Assembly: GCF_036013645.1 (NCBI RefSeq)
Contig: NZ_CP107869.1
Coordinates: 5,332,001-5,396,000, forward strand
DNA length: 64,000 nucleotides
Direction of reading: 5' to 3'
Source of the DNA: Streptomyces sp. NBC_00490
Lineage (GTDB): Bacteria > Actinomycetota > Actinomycetes > Streptomycetales > Streptomycetaceae
Part shown: one piece after another, positions 54,146 to 62,756 of the stretch
Layout of the letters: each line of letters begins with the position of its first letter
Numbering within the stretch: position 1 is the first letter of the stretch
Position numbers and translations under genes: made by a program
Notes under the pieces: generated by a model
The model's input: only the letters and a program-made list of their open reading frames with translations
Told to the model about the DNA's origin: nothing
Database searches by the model: none

Positions 54146-55663
54146 ATGACAGCACTCGACCTCAGCAGCCCCGTGGCCGTCGTCGGCACCGGCACCATGG
54201 GCCAGGGCATCGCCCAGGTCGCGTTGGTCGCCGGCCATCCCGTACGGCTCTACGACGCCGCCCCCGGGCGGGCCCGGGAAGCCGCTGACGCGATCGGCGC
54301 GCGGCTCGACCGGCTCGTCGAGAAGGAGCGCCTGTCCGGCGCCGACCGGGACGCGGCACGCGCGCGTCTCACGGCCGCCGACAGCCTCGCCGACCTCGCG
54401 GACTGCGCCCTGGTCGTCGAGGCGGCCCTGGAGCGGCTGGACGTCAAGCAGCAGCTCTTCCGGGAGCTGGAGGACGTCGTCGGCGAGGACTGTCTGCTCG
54501 CCACCAACACCTCGTCCCTGTCGATCACGGCCATCGGCGGCGCCCTGCGCAACCCGGGCCGTTTCGTGGGCCTGCACTTCTTCAACCCCGCACCGCTGCT
54601 GCCGCTCGTCGAGGTCGTCTCCGGCTTCGCCACCGACGTCACCTCGGCCACGCGCGCGTACGAGACCGCACGGCTCTGGGGCAAGACGCCGGTCGCCTGC
54701 GCCGACACCCCCGGTTTCATCGTCAACCGCATCGCCCGGCCCTACTACGCCGAGGCGTTCGCGGTGTACGAGGCCCAGGGCGCCGACCCCGCCACCATCG
54801 ACGCGGTGCTGCGTGGGTCGGGCGGCTTCAAGATGGGCGCGTTCGAGCTCACCGACCTGATCGGACAGGACGTCAACGAGTCCGTCACGCACTCCGTCTG
54901 GCAGTCCTTCTTCCAGGACGTCCGCTTCACGCCCTCGCTCGCGCAGCGGCGGCTGGTGGAGTCGGGCCGGCTCGGCCGCAAGAGCGGACACGGCTGGTAC
55001 GTGTACGGACCCGAGGCCGAGCCCGCCGAGCCGCACACCGCCGAACCGGCGCAGGCGCCCGCGTACGTCGTCGCCGAGGGCGACCTGGGCCCCGCGTCCG
55101 AGCTGCTCGCGCTGATCCGCGAGGCGGGCATCCCGGTGCGCGAGGACGACGAGGACCACGGCACCCGGCTGGTGCTGCCGAGCGGGGGCCAGCTGGCGCT
55201 CGCCGACGGGCAGACCTCGGTGGAGTTCCGGGACGTCGTCTACTTCGACCTCGCGCTGGACTACCGCCGGGCCACCCGGATCGCCCTGTCCGCCTCCCAG
55301 GACACCGCGCAGCAGACCCTCGCCGAGGCGATCGGCCTCTTCCAGGCGCTCGGCAAGGACGTCAGCGTCATCGGTGACGTGCCCGGCATGATCGTCGCCC
55401 GCACGGTCGCCCGGATCGTCGACCTGGCGCACGACGCCGTCGCCAAGGGTGTGGCCACCGAGGAGGACATCGACACCGCGATGCGCCTTGGCGTCAACTA
55501 CCCGCTGGGCCCCTTCGAATGGAGCCGCAGGCTCGGCCGCAACTGGGCCTACGCCCTCCTCGACGACCTGCACCTGCGTGATCCGAGCGGCCGCTACGCA
55601 CCGTCCCTCGCGCTGTACCGCCACGCGTACGCCACCGACAAGAGGGAGGGCAGCACCTCATGA
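54146..55663 (+). CDS. paaH: 3-hydroxyacyl-CoA dehydrogenase (PaaH-like)
   Basis: A 505-residue NAD enzyme with two C-terminal dehydrogenase domains. The Rossmann motif VVGTGTMGQGIAQVALVAGHPV is at the N-terminus; CALVVEAALERLDVK and LATNTSSLSITAIGGALRNPGRFVGLHFFNPAPLLPLVEVV contain the catalytic-site residues; CADTPGFIVNRIARPYYAEAFA belongs to the C-terminal domain. It acts on the 3-hydroxyadipyl-CoA step of phenylacetate degradation if the family assignment holds. The TetR gene starts in its stop codon. Confidence 0.92.
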   Translation: MTALDLSSPVAVVGTGTMGQGIAQVALVAGHPVRLYDAAPGRAREAADAIGARLDRLVEKERLSGADRDAARARLTAADSLADLADCALVVEAALERLDVKQQLFRELEDVVGEDCLLATNTSSLSITAIGGALRNPGRFVGLHFFNPAPLLPLVEVVSGFATDVTSATRAYETARLWGKTPVACADTPGFIVNRIARPYYAEAFAVYEAQGADPATIDAVLRGSGGFKMGAFELTDLIGQDVNESVTHSVWQSFFQDVRFTPSLAQRRLVESGRLGRKSGHGWYVYGPEAEPAEPHTAEPAQAPAYVVAEGDLGPASELLALIREAGIPVREDDEDHGTRLVLPSGGQLALADGQTSVEFRDVVYFDLALDYRRATRIALSASQDTAQQTLAEAIGLFQALGKDVSVIGDVPGMIVARTVARIVDLAHDAVAKGVATEEDIDTAMRLGVNYPLGPFEWSRRLGRNWAYALLDDLHLRDPSGRYAPSLALYRHAYATDKREGSTS

Positions 55664-56250
55664 CCACCGCCAAGCGCGACACGTACACCCCCGAGACGCT
55701 GCTGTCCGTCGCCGTCCAGGTCTTCATCGAGCGCGGCTACGACGGCACCTCCATGGAGCATCTCTCCAAGGCGGCCGGCATCTCCAAGTCCTCTATCTAC
55801 CACCACGTCGCGGGCAAGGAGGAACTGCTGCGCAGGGCCGTCAGCCGCGCGCTCGACGGGCTCTTCGGGATCCTCGGCGAGGAGCCCGCGCGCGTGGGGC
55901 GGGCGGTCGAGCGCCTGGAGTACGTCGTGCGGCGCATGGTCGAGGTGCTGATCACCGAGCTGCCGTACGTGACGCTGCTGCTGCGCGTGCGCGGGAACAC
56001 CGACACCGAGCGCTGGGCCCTGGAGCGGCGCCGCGACTTCGACCACCGGGTCGCCGAGCTGCTGAGGGCCGCGGCCGCCGACGGCGATGTGCGCGGCGAT
56101 GTCGAGGTGCGGCTCGCGACGCGGCTGGTCTTCGGGATGATCAACTCGATGGTGGAGTGGTACCGGCCGGACGGGCGGGGCGTGAGCGAACGCGAAGCGG
56201 CCGACGCCGTCGTGCAGTTGGTGTTCTCGGGGCTGCGCAAGCAGCACTGA
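55660..56250 (+). CDS. paaR: TetR-family regulator (PaaR-like)
   Basis: A 196-residue regulator. The N-terminal helix-turn-helix (ETLLSVAVQVFIERGYDGTSMEHLSKAAGISKSSIYHHVAGKEELLRRAVSRAL) is typical TetR. Co-transcription with paaH and the ACCGNNCGNNCGGT sites at both paa promoters make it the likely PaaR, which in other actinobacteria releases DNA when phenylacetyl-CoA binds. Effector identity is inferred. Confidence 0.88.
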   Translation: MTTAKRDTYTPETLLSVAVQVFIERGYDGTSMEHLSKAAGISKSSIYHHVAGKEELLRRAVSRALDGLFGILGEEPARVGRAVERLEYVVRRMVEVLITELPYVTLLLRVRGNTDTERWALERRRDFDHRVAELLRAAAADGDVRGDVEVRLATRLVFGMINSMVEWYRPDGRGVSEREAADAVVQLVFSGLRKQH

Positions 56251-56317
56251 GCCGCACGCACGGGGCCGCCCGCACAAGCGCCGCGAATAGGGTTCGCCCG
56301 GTCCGGCGCGGCCCCGT

Positions 56318-56818
56318 TCAGCCCTGCGGCTCCAGGTCCTCGTCCTCGAAGACCAGCAGGGTGCGGGTGCTGAGGACCTCCGGGATGGCCTGGAGGCGGG
56401 TGAGGACCAGTTCGCGCAGGGCCCTGTTGTCCGGGGTGTGGACCAGGAGCAGGACGTCGAAGTCGCCGCCGACCAGGGCGATGTGGGAGGCGCCGGGCAG
56501 CTGGATGAGCTGTGCGCGGACCGTGCGCCAGGAGTTCTGGACGATCTTCAGGGTGATGTACGCCGACGTACCCTGACCGGCGCGTTCGTGGTCGACACGG
56601 GCGCCGAAACCGCGGATCACGCCGTCCTCGACGAGGCGGTTGATACGCGCGTAGGCATTGGCGCGCGAGACGTGCACGCGTTCGGCCACCGACCTTATCG
56701 ACGCGCGGCCGTCCGCCTGGAGCATCTTCAGGATGTCCTCGTCGATGGCGTCCAGGGGACGAGGGGGCGGCAGCGGGCGACCGCCGTCCGGGCTCTCGGC
56801 CATTTGTTCAGGTGCCAT
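56318..56818 (-). CDS. Lrp/AsnC-family regulator
   Basis: A 166-residue regulator from the ATG at 56818. The AsnC-type helix-turn-helix (PLDAIDEDILKMLQADGRASIRSVAERVHVSRANAYARINRLVEDGVIRGFGARVD) is followed by an amino-acid-binding RAM domain (TSAYITLKIVQNSW..LIQLPGASHIALVGGDFDVLLLVHTPD). It is divergent from the branched-chain 2-oxoacid dehydrogenase operon, which such regulators (BkdR type) control. Confidence 0.9.
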   Translation of the reverse strand: MAPEQMAESPDGGRPLPPPRPLDAIDEDILKMLQADGRASIRSVAERVHVSRANAYARINRLVEDGVIRGFGARVDHERAGQGTSAYITLKIVQNSWRTVRAQLIQLPGASHIALVGGDFDVLLLVHTPDNRALRELVLTRLQAIPEVLSTRTLLVFEDEDLEPQG

Positions 56819-56858
56819 GTCCCCCCGCCTCCCTACCATGGACGTACTGCGTTCATTG

Positions 56859-56890
56859 CAGGCTGTGGAGAACCGTTTGTCCACAGCCTG
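56859..56890. promoter_or_regulatory. 11-bp inverted repeat in lrp-bkd promoter region
   Basis: CAGGCTGTGGA and TCCACAGCCTG, perfect arms with a 10-base spacer. The right arm contains a DnaA box (TTGTCCACA, 56877-56885). It is a candidate operator for the Lrp regulator. Confidence 0.55.
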
Positions 56891-56919
56891 AGGGTGCCTG
56901 TAGCCAAAATGTGCCGACG

Positions 56920-56933
56920 ACCGAACAATCGGT
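56920..56933. promoter_or_regulatory. PaaR-type operator at bkd promoter
   Basis: ACCGAACAATCGGT, one base from the 54076 copy, 60 bases before the E1 alpha start. Confidence 0.6.
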
Positions 56934-56993
56934 AGGTGAGGCGCATCACAAGCCGTGACGCGTCTGAAGCCGCTCCCACGAGGAGGTGCCGTC

Positions 56994-58127
56994 ATGACGG
57001 TCATGGAGCAGCGGGGCGCGTACCGGCCATCGCCGCCGCCCGCCTGGCAGCCCCGTACCGACCCCGCGCCGCTGCTGCCCGACGCGGAGCCGTACCGCGT
57101 CCTCGGCACGGAGACGGCGGCGAAGGCCGACCCGGGCCTGCTGCGCCGCCTGTACGCCGAACTGGTACGCGGCCGTCGGTACAACACGCAGGCCACCGCC
57201 CTCACCAAGCAGGGCCGCCTCGCCGTCTACCCCTCCAGCACCGGCCAGGAGGCCTGCGAGGTCGCCGCCGCGCTGGTCCTGGAGGACCGTGACTGGCTCT
57301 TCCCCAGCTACCGCGACACCCTCGCCGCCGTCGCCCGCGGCCTGGACCCCGTCCAGGCGCTGACCCTGCTGCGCGGCGACTGGCACACCGGCTACGACCC
57401 GCGCGAACACCGGGTCGCCCCCCTGTGCACCCCCCTCGCCACCCAGCTCCCGCACGCCGTCGGCCTCGCCCACGCGGCCCGCCTCAAGGGCGACGACGTG
57501 GTCGCGCTCGCCATGGTCGGCGACGGCGGCTCCAGCGAGGGCGACTTCCACGAGGCGCTGAACTTCGCCGCCGTCTGGCAGGCGCCGGTCGTCTTCCTGG
57601 TCCAGAACAACGGCTTCGCGATCTCCGTCCCGCTCGCCAAGCAGACCGCGGCCCCGTCGCTGGCCCACAAGGCCGTCGGCTACGGCATGCCCGGCCGGCT
57701 GGTCGACGGCAACGACGCGGCCGCCGTGCACGAGGTCCTCGCCGCCGCCGTACGCCGCGCGCGCGAGGGCGGCGGCCCCACCCTCGTCGAGGCGATCACC
57801 TACCGCGTGGAGGCCCACACCAACGCCGACGACGCGACCCGCTACCGCGGCGACGCGGAGGTCGAGACCTGGCGGCAGCACGACCCGATCGCCCTCCTGG
57901 AGCACGAGCTGACCACGCGCGGGCTCCTCGACGACGACGCCATCCAGGCCGCGCGGGACGCCGCCGAGACCATGGCCGCCGACCTGCGCGAGCGCATGAA
58001 CCAGGACCCGGAGCTCGACCCGATGGACCTGTTCGCCCACGTCTACGCCGAGCCGACCCCGCAGCTGCGCGAGCAGCAGGCGCAGTTGCGGGCGGAGCTG
58101 GCGGCGGAACAGGAAGGGGCGCACTGA
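56994..58127 (+). CDS. bkdA: branched-chain 2-oxoacid dehydrogenase E1 alpha
   Basis: A 377-residue thiamine diphosphate enzyme subunit from the ATG at 56994 with GAGGAGG upstream. TPP-binding motif: VALAMVGDGGSSEGDFHEALNFAAVWQAPVVFLVQNN. Also RLAVYPSSTGQEACEVAAALVLEDRDWLFPSYRD and EAITYRVEAHTNADDATRYR. It decarboxylates branched-chain 2-oxoacids, supplying starters for branched fatty acids. TGATG couples it to the beta subunit. Confidence 0.93.
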   Translation: MTVMEQRGAYRPSPPPAWQPRTDPAPLLPDAEPYRVLGTETAAKADPGLLRRLYAELVRGRRYNTQATALTKQGRLAVYPSSTGQEACEVAAALVLEDRDWLFPSYRDTLAAVARGLDPVQALTLLRGDWHTGYDPREHRVAPLCTPLATQLPHAVGLAHAARLKGDDVVALAMVGDGGSSEGDFHEALNFAAVWQAPVVFLVQNNGFAISVPLAKQTAAPSLAHKAVGYGMPGRLVDGNDAAAVHEVLAAAVRRAREGGGPTLVEAITYRVEAHTNADDATRYRGDAEVETWRQHDPIALLEHELTTRGLLDDDAIQAARDAAETMAADLRERMNQDPELDPMDLFAHVYAEPTPQLREQQAQLRAELAAEQEGAH

Positions 58128-59131
58128 TGACGACCGTCGCCCTCAAACCGGCCACCATGGCGCAGGCCCTCACGCGCGCGATGCGCGACGCGATGGCCGC
58201 CGACCCGACCGTGCACGTCATGGGCGAGGACGTCGGCACCCTCGGCGGTGTCTTCCGGGTCACCGACGGCCTCGCCAAGGAGTTCGGCGAGGACCGCTGC
58301 ACCGACACCCCGCTGGCCGAGGCCGGCATCCTCGGCACGGCCGTCGGCATGGCGATGTACGGCCTGCGTCCGGTCGTGGAGATGCAGTTCGACGCGTTCG
58401 CCTACCCCGCCTTCGAGCAGCTGATCTCGCACGTGGCGCGCATGCGCAACCGCACCCGCGGCGCGATGCCGCTGCCCATCACCGTCCGGGTGCCCTACGG
58501 CGGCGGCATCGGCGGCGTCGAGCACCACAGCGACTCCTCCGAGGCGTACTACATGGCGACTCCGGGGCTCCATGTCGTCACGCCCGCCACCGTCGCCGAC
58601 GCGTACGGCCTGCTGCGCGCCGCCATCGCCTCCGACGACCCGGTCGTCTTCCTGGAACCCAAGCGTCTGTACTGGTCCAAGGACTCCTGGAACCCGGACC
58701 GTCCGACCGACGTCGAGCCGATCGGCCGCGCGGTGGTGCGGCGCTCCGGGCGGAGCGCCACGCTCATCACGTACGGGCCGTCCGTGCCCGTGTGCCTCGA
58801 AGCCGCCGAGGCGGCACAGGCCGAGGGCTGGGACCTCGAAGTCGTCGATCTGCGCTCGCTGGTGCCGTTCGACGACGAGACGGTCTGCGCGTCGGTCCGG
58901 CGGACCGGGCGCGCGGTCGTCGTGCACGAGTCCGGCGGGTACGGCGGGCCGGGCGGCGAGATCGCGGCCCGCGTGACGGAGCGCTGTTTCCACCACCTGG
59001 AGGCGCCGGTGCTGCGCGTGGCCGGGTTCGACATCCCTTACCCGCCGCCGATGCTGGAGCGCCACCATCTGCCCGGCGTGGACCGGATCCTGGACGCCGT
59101 GGGGCGTCTGCAGTGGGAGGCCGAGGGCTGA
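58127..59131 (+). CDS. bkdB: branched-chain 2-oxoacid dehydrogenase E1 beta
   Basis: A 334-residue subunit. MAQALTRAMRDAMAADPTVHVMGEDVG, DTPLAEAGILGTAVGMAMYGLRPVVEMQF and YPPPMLERHHLPGVDRILDAVGRL are characteristic of E1 beta. It overlaps bkdA by one base and the E2 start by one base, so the three genes form one translationally coupled unit. Confidence 0.94.
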   Translation: MTTVALKPATMAQALTRAMRDAMAADPTVHVMGEDVGTLGGVFRVTDGLAKEFGEDRCTDTPLAEAGILGTAVGMAMYGLRPVVEMQFDAFAYPAFEQLISHVARMRNRTRGAMPLPITVRVPYGGGIGGVEHHSDSSEAYYMATPGLHVVTPATVADAYGLLRAAIASDDPVVFLEPKRLYWSKDSWNPDRPTDVEPIGRAVVRRSGRSATLITYGPSVPVCLEAAEAAQAEGWDLEVVDLRSLVPFDDETVCASVRRTGRAVVVHESGGYGGPGGEIAARVTERCFHHLEAPVLRVAGFDIPYPPPMLERHHLPGVDRILDAVGRLQWEAEG

Positions 59132-60444
59132 TGGCACAGGTCTTGGAGTTCAAGCTGCCCGACCTCGGGGAGGGCCTCACCGAGGCGGAGATCGTGCGCT
59201 GGCTGGTGGAGGTCGGCGATGTGGTCGCCGTGGACCAGCCGGTCGTCGAGGTCGAGACGGCCAAGGCGATGGTCGAGGTGCCGTGCCCGTACGGCGGTGT
59301 CGTCACGGCCCGGTTCGGCGAGGAGGGCACGGAGCTTCCCGTGGGATCGCCCCTGATCACGGTGGCGGTCGGGGCAGCCGTCGCCGACGGTTCCACCGAC
59401 GGCGCCGCCGCGAAGAGCGAGGGCTCCGGGAACGTGCTGGTGGGGTACGGCACGTCCGAGGCGCCCGCGCGGCGGCGCAGGGTGCGGCCGGGACAGGGGG
59501 CGCCCGTGGCGTCCCCGGCGGCGAACGGACAGGCCGCGGTGCGCGAGGTGGTGGAGGGCCCGGTGCCCGTGATCTCGCCGCTGGTGCGCAGGCTCGCCCG
59601 GGAGAACGGCCTGGATCTGCGGGAGTTGACCGGTTCCGGACCGGACGGGCTGATCCTGCGCGCGGACGTGGAGAACGTCCTGCGGTCCGCCGCGCAGGAC
59701 AAGGTCGCCGAACCGGCGCCGACAGCACCACCGCAGACCTCGGCTCCCGCCCCCGGAGGCATCCGCGTCCCGCTCAAGGGCATCCGCGGTGCCGTGGCCG
59801 ACAAGCTCTCCCGCAGCCGGCGTGAGATCCCCGACGCCACCTGCTGGGTGGACGCCGACGCGACGGAACTGATGCGCGCGCGGACCGCCATGAACGCGGC
59901 GGGCGGGCCGAAGATCTCCCTGCTCGCGCTCCTCGCCCGGATCTGCACGGCCGCCCTCGCCCGGTTCCCCGAGCTCAACTCCACCGTCGACATGGCGGCC
60001 AGGGAGGTCGTCCAGTTCGACCATGTGCACATCGGGTTCGCGGCGCAGACCGAGCGCGGGCTCGTGGTGCCCGTCGTACGGGACGCGCACGCGCGGGACG
60101 CCGAGTCGCTGACCGCGGAGTTCGCCCGGCTGACCGAGGCGGCCCGGACCGGAGGCCTCACCCCCGGGGAACTCACCGGCGGGACCTTCACGTTGAACAA
60201 CTACGGGGTCTTCGGCGTCGACGGCTCCACACCGATCATCAACCACCCCGAGGCCGCCATGCTCGGCGTCGGCCGGATCATCCCCAAGCCGTGGGTGCAC
60301 GAGGGCGAGCTGGCGGTGCGGCAGGTCGTCCAGCTGTCGCTCACCTTCGACCACCGCGTCTGCGACGGCGGCACGGCGGGCGGCTTCCTGCGGTACGTGG
60401 CGGACTGCGTGGAACAGCCGGCGGTGCTGTTGCGCACCCTCTGA
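59131..60444 (+). CDS. bkdC: branched-chain 2-oxoacid dehydrogenase E2 (acyltransferase)
   Basis: A 437-residue protein. The lipoyl domain (VLEFKLPDLGEGLTEAEIVRWLVEVGD) has the lipoylated Lys in ETAKAMVEV. A linker leads to a subunit-binding domain (SPLVRRLARENGLDLRELTGSGPDGLILRADVE) and the catalytic domain, ending with the active site LTFDHRVCDGGTAGGFLRYV. No E3 gene is seen next to it; a shared lipoamide dehydrogenase elsewhere is expected. Confidence 0.94.
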   Translation: MAQVLEFKLPDLGEGLTEAEIVRWLVEVGDVVAVDQPVVEVETAKAMVEVPCPYGGVVTARFGEEGTELPVGSPLITVAVGAAVADGSTDGAAAKSEGSGNVLVGYGTSEAPARRRRVRPGQGAPVASPAANGQAAVREVVEGPVPVISPLVRRLARENGLDLRELTGSGPDGLILRADVENVLRSAAQDKVAEPAPTAPPQTSAPAPGGIRVPLKGIRGAVADKLSRSRREIPDATCWVDADATELMRARTAMNAAGGPKISLLALLARICTAALARFPELNSTVDMAAREVVQFDHVHIGFAAQTERGLVVPVVRDAHARDAESLTAEFARLTEAARTGGLTPGELTGGTFTLNNYGVFGVDGSTPIINHPEAAMLGVGRIIPKPWVHEGELAVRQVVQLSLTFDHRVCDGGTAGGFLRYVADCVEQPAVLLRTL

Positions 60445-60522
60445 TCCCACGGACCGCACACGCACTGATTGCACGGCCTCCCCTGCGTTCCCTGTGATCG
60501 CCACGGCACGCATACTCGGGGG

Positions 60523-61389
60523 GTGACCGCTTACGACGTCGTCGTGCTCGCCGGGGGTGCCGCCCGGCGGCTCGGCGGTGCCGACAAACCCGGGGTGCGG
60601 GTGGGCGGCCGGGCGCTGCTCGACTGGGTCCTGGCGGCCTGCGCCGACGCGCGCACCACCGTCGTCGTCGCCGACCCCCGGCCCACCGCACGGCCCGTGA
60701 CCTGGGCCCGCGAGGACCCGCCCGGCGGCGGCCCGCTCGCCGCGCTCGGCGCCGGACTGAGCCGCACCACCGCGCCGGACGTCGTCGTCCTCTCCGCCGA
60801 CCTGCCCTTCCTCGCCGCCGACACCGTCCGGCACCTGCTGGCCACCCTGCGGACGGGCGACACCGAAGGCGCGCTGCTCACCGATGCCGACGGCCGTGAC
60901 CAGCCGCTCGTGGCCGCGTACCGCGCCGCCGCCCTCCGCCGCGAGCTGGTCGCGCTCGGCACGGAGCACGACGGCCTCACCGGCCTGCCCGTGCGTCGCC
61001 TCACCGCAGGCCTCCACCTCACTCGGGTCCCGGACCCCGTCGCGTCGTTCGACTGCGACACCTGGGACGACATCGCCGCCGCCAGGGCACGCATCAGGGA
61101 GCATGGGCACGTGTTGGATGAATGGATTTCCGCAGTCAAGGACGAGCTGGGCATCGAACTCGACGTCGACACCGGCGTCCTGCTCGACCTCGCCCGCGAC
61201 GCCGCCCACAACGTGGCCAGGCCCGCGGCGCCGCTGACGACCTTCCTCGTCGGCTACGCGGCCGCGCAGGCCGGGGGAGGCCCGCAGACGGTGGCCGAAC
61301 TCGCCCGCAAGGCCGCCGACCTCGCGCTCGGCTGGTCCGAGGAGAGCGCCCCGGACGCCGGCCCCCAGCCCGACACGGACGCCGGGTGA
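60523..61389 (+). CDS. MobA-like NTP transferase fused to DUF6457
   Basis: A 288-residue protein. The N-terminal nucleotidyltransferase (AYDVVVLAGGAARRLGGADKPGVRVGGRALLDWVL, VVLSADLPFLAADTVRHLL) is of the molybdopterin guanylyltransferase type. From about residue 205 comes a second domain, DEWISAVKDELGIELDVDTGVLLDLARDAAHNVARPAAPLTTFLVGYAAAQAGG, matching DUF6457. Coupled to moeA by a four-base overlap, it fits molybdenum cofactor synthesis. CATACT six bases before the GTG suggests a leaderless promoter. Confidence 0.85.
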   Translation: MTAYDVVVLAGGAARRLGGADKPGVRVGGRALLDWVLAACADARTTVVVADPRPTARPVTWAREDPPGGGPLAALGAGLSRTTAPDVVVLSADLPFLAADTVRHLLATLRTGDTEGALLTDADGRDQPLVAAYRAAALRRELVALGTEHDGLTGLPVRRLTAGLHLTRVPDPVASFDCDTWDDIAAARARIREHGHVLDEWISAVKDELGIELDVDTGVLLDLARDAAHNVARPAAPLTTFLVGYAAAQAGGGPQTVAELARKAADLALGWSEESAPDAGPQPDTDAG

Positions 61390-62756
61390 CCGCCCGCACC
61401 GGCTCGGACGCCGAGGACGCCGAGGATCTGGACGTGGAGGAGGTGCTCGCCCTCGTGAACGGCGACAACGCCCGCACCCCCGCAGACCGGACGCCCCCGC
61501 CGCAGCACGCGCCGCCCACCGGCGGCCACAAGCCCGACACCCACCACCGCGCCACCTCCTGGCCCGAGGCCCGTGCCGTCGCCGGACGCGCCGCCCGTGC
61601 CGGCACCCGGGCCGCCCACCGCGCCCCCGTCTCCGTCACCCTCGACACCGCCCTCGGCCTCACCCTGGCCGGCCCCCTCACCGCCCTCACCGACCTGCCC
61701 TCCTTCGACACCTCCGCGATGGACGGCTGGGCGGTCGCCGGACCGGGCCCCTGGGACGTACGGGACGAGGGCATCCTGGCCGGGCACGCGGAGCCGCAGC
61801 CGCTCACCGACGGGGAGGCCGTCCGGATCGCCACCGGCGCCCGCGTCCCCCTGGACACCACCGCGGTCATCCGCAGCGAACACGGCCGTACCGACGCCCA
61901 GGGCCGGCTGCACGCCACCCGCGACACCCGCCACGGTCAGGACATCCGCCCGCGGGGCCAGGAGTGCCGTAGCGGAGACCAGCTCCTGCCCGTCGGCACC
62001 CTCGTGACCCCGGCCGTCCTCGGGCTCGCCGCAGCCGCCGGATACGACACCCTCACCGCGGTCCCCCGCCCCCGCGCCGAAGTCCTCGTCCTCGGCGACG
62101 AGTTGCTCACCGAGGGCCGCCCGCACGACGGCCTCATCCGTGACGCGCTCGGCCCGATGCTGCCGCCGTGGCTGCGCGGACTCGGCGCCGAGGTCATCGC
62201 CGTACGCCGGCTCGGGGACGACGCCCAAGCCCTGCACAAGGCGATCACCACCTCCGACGCCGACCTGATCGTCACCACCGGCGGCACCGCCTCCGGTCCC
62301 GTGGACCACGTCCACCCCACACTCCGGCGGATCGGCGCCGAACTCCTCGTCGACGGCGTCAAGGTGCGCCCCGGCCACCCCATGCTGCTGGCCCGCACCA
62401 AGGAGAACCAGCACCTCGTCGGCCTGCCCGGCAACCCCCTCGCCGCCGTATCCGGTCTGCTCACGCTCGCCGAACCGCTGCTGCGGACGCTCGCCGCACG
62501 CCCCGCCCCCGAGCCGTACGCCCTGCCCGTGCGGGACGAAGCGCACGGGCACCCGTACGACACCCGGCTCATCCCCGTCGTCCTGCGCGGCGACAGCGCC
62601 GTCCCGCTGCACTACAACGGGCCGGCCATGCTGCGGGGCATCGCGGCGGCGGACGCGCTGGCCGTCGTACCGCCCGGTGGTGCCCGCCCCGGTCAGGAGC
62701 TGGAACTGCTCGACCTGCCCTGGGCGTCCGCCGGAATCGAGGTGTGTTTCACGTGA
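61386..62756 (+). CDS. moeA: molybdopterin molybdenumtransferase MoeA
   Basis: A 456-residue enzyme that inserts molybdate into adenylylated molybdopterin. The start is GTG 61386. A long acidic N-terminal tail precedes the MoeA core: DLPSFDTSAMDGWAVAG, IATGARVPLDTTAVIRSE, AEVLVLGDELLTEG, DLIVTTGGTASGPVDHVHPTL and HLVGLPGNPLAAVSGLL. Its last codons and stop (Cys-Phe-Thr-stop) fall inside a parS site. Confidence 0.92.
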   Translation: MTARTGSDAEDAEDLDVEEVLALVNGDNARTPADRTPPPQHAPPTGGHKPDTHHRATSWPEARAVAGRAARAGTRAAHRAPVSVTLDTALGLTLAGPLTALTDLPSFDTSAMDGWAVAGPGPWDVRDEGILAGHAEPQPLTDGEAVRIATGARVPLDTTAVIRSEHGRTDAQGRLHATRDTRHGQDIRPRGQECRSGDQLLPVGTLVTPAVLGLAAAAGYDTLTAVPRPRAEVLVLGDELLTEGRPHDGLIRDALGPMLPPWLRGLGAEVIAVRRLGDDAQALHKAITTSDADLIVTTGGTASGPVDHVHPTLRRIGAELLVDGVKVRPGHPMLLARTKENQHLVGLPGNPLAAVSGLLTLAEPLLRTLAARPAPEPYALPVRDEAHGHPYDTRLIPVVLRGDSAVPLHYNGPAMLRGIAAADALAVVPPGGARPGQELELLDLPWASAGIEVCFT

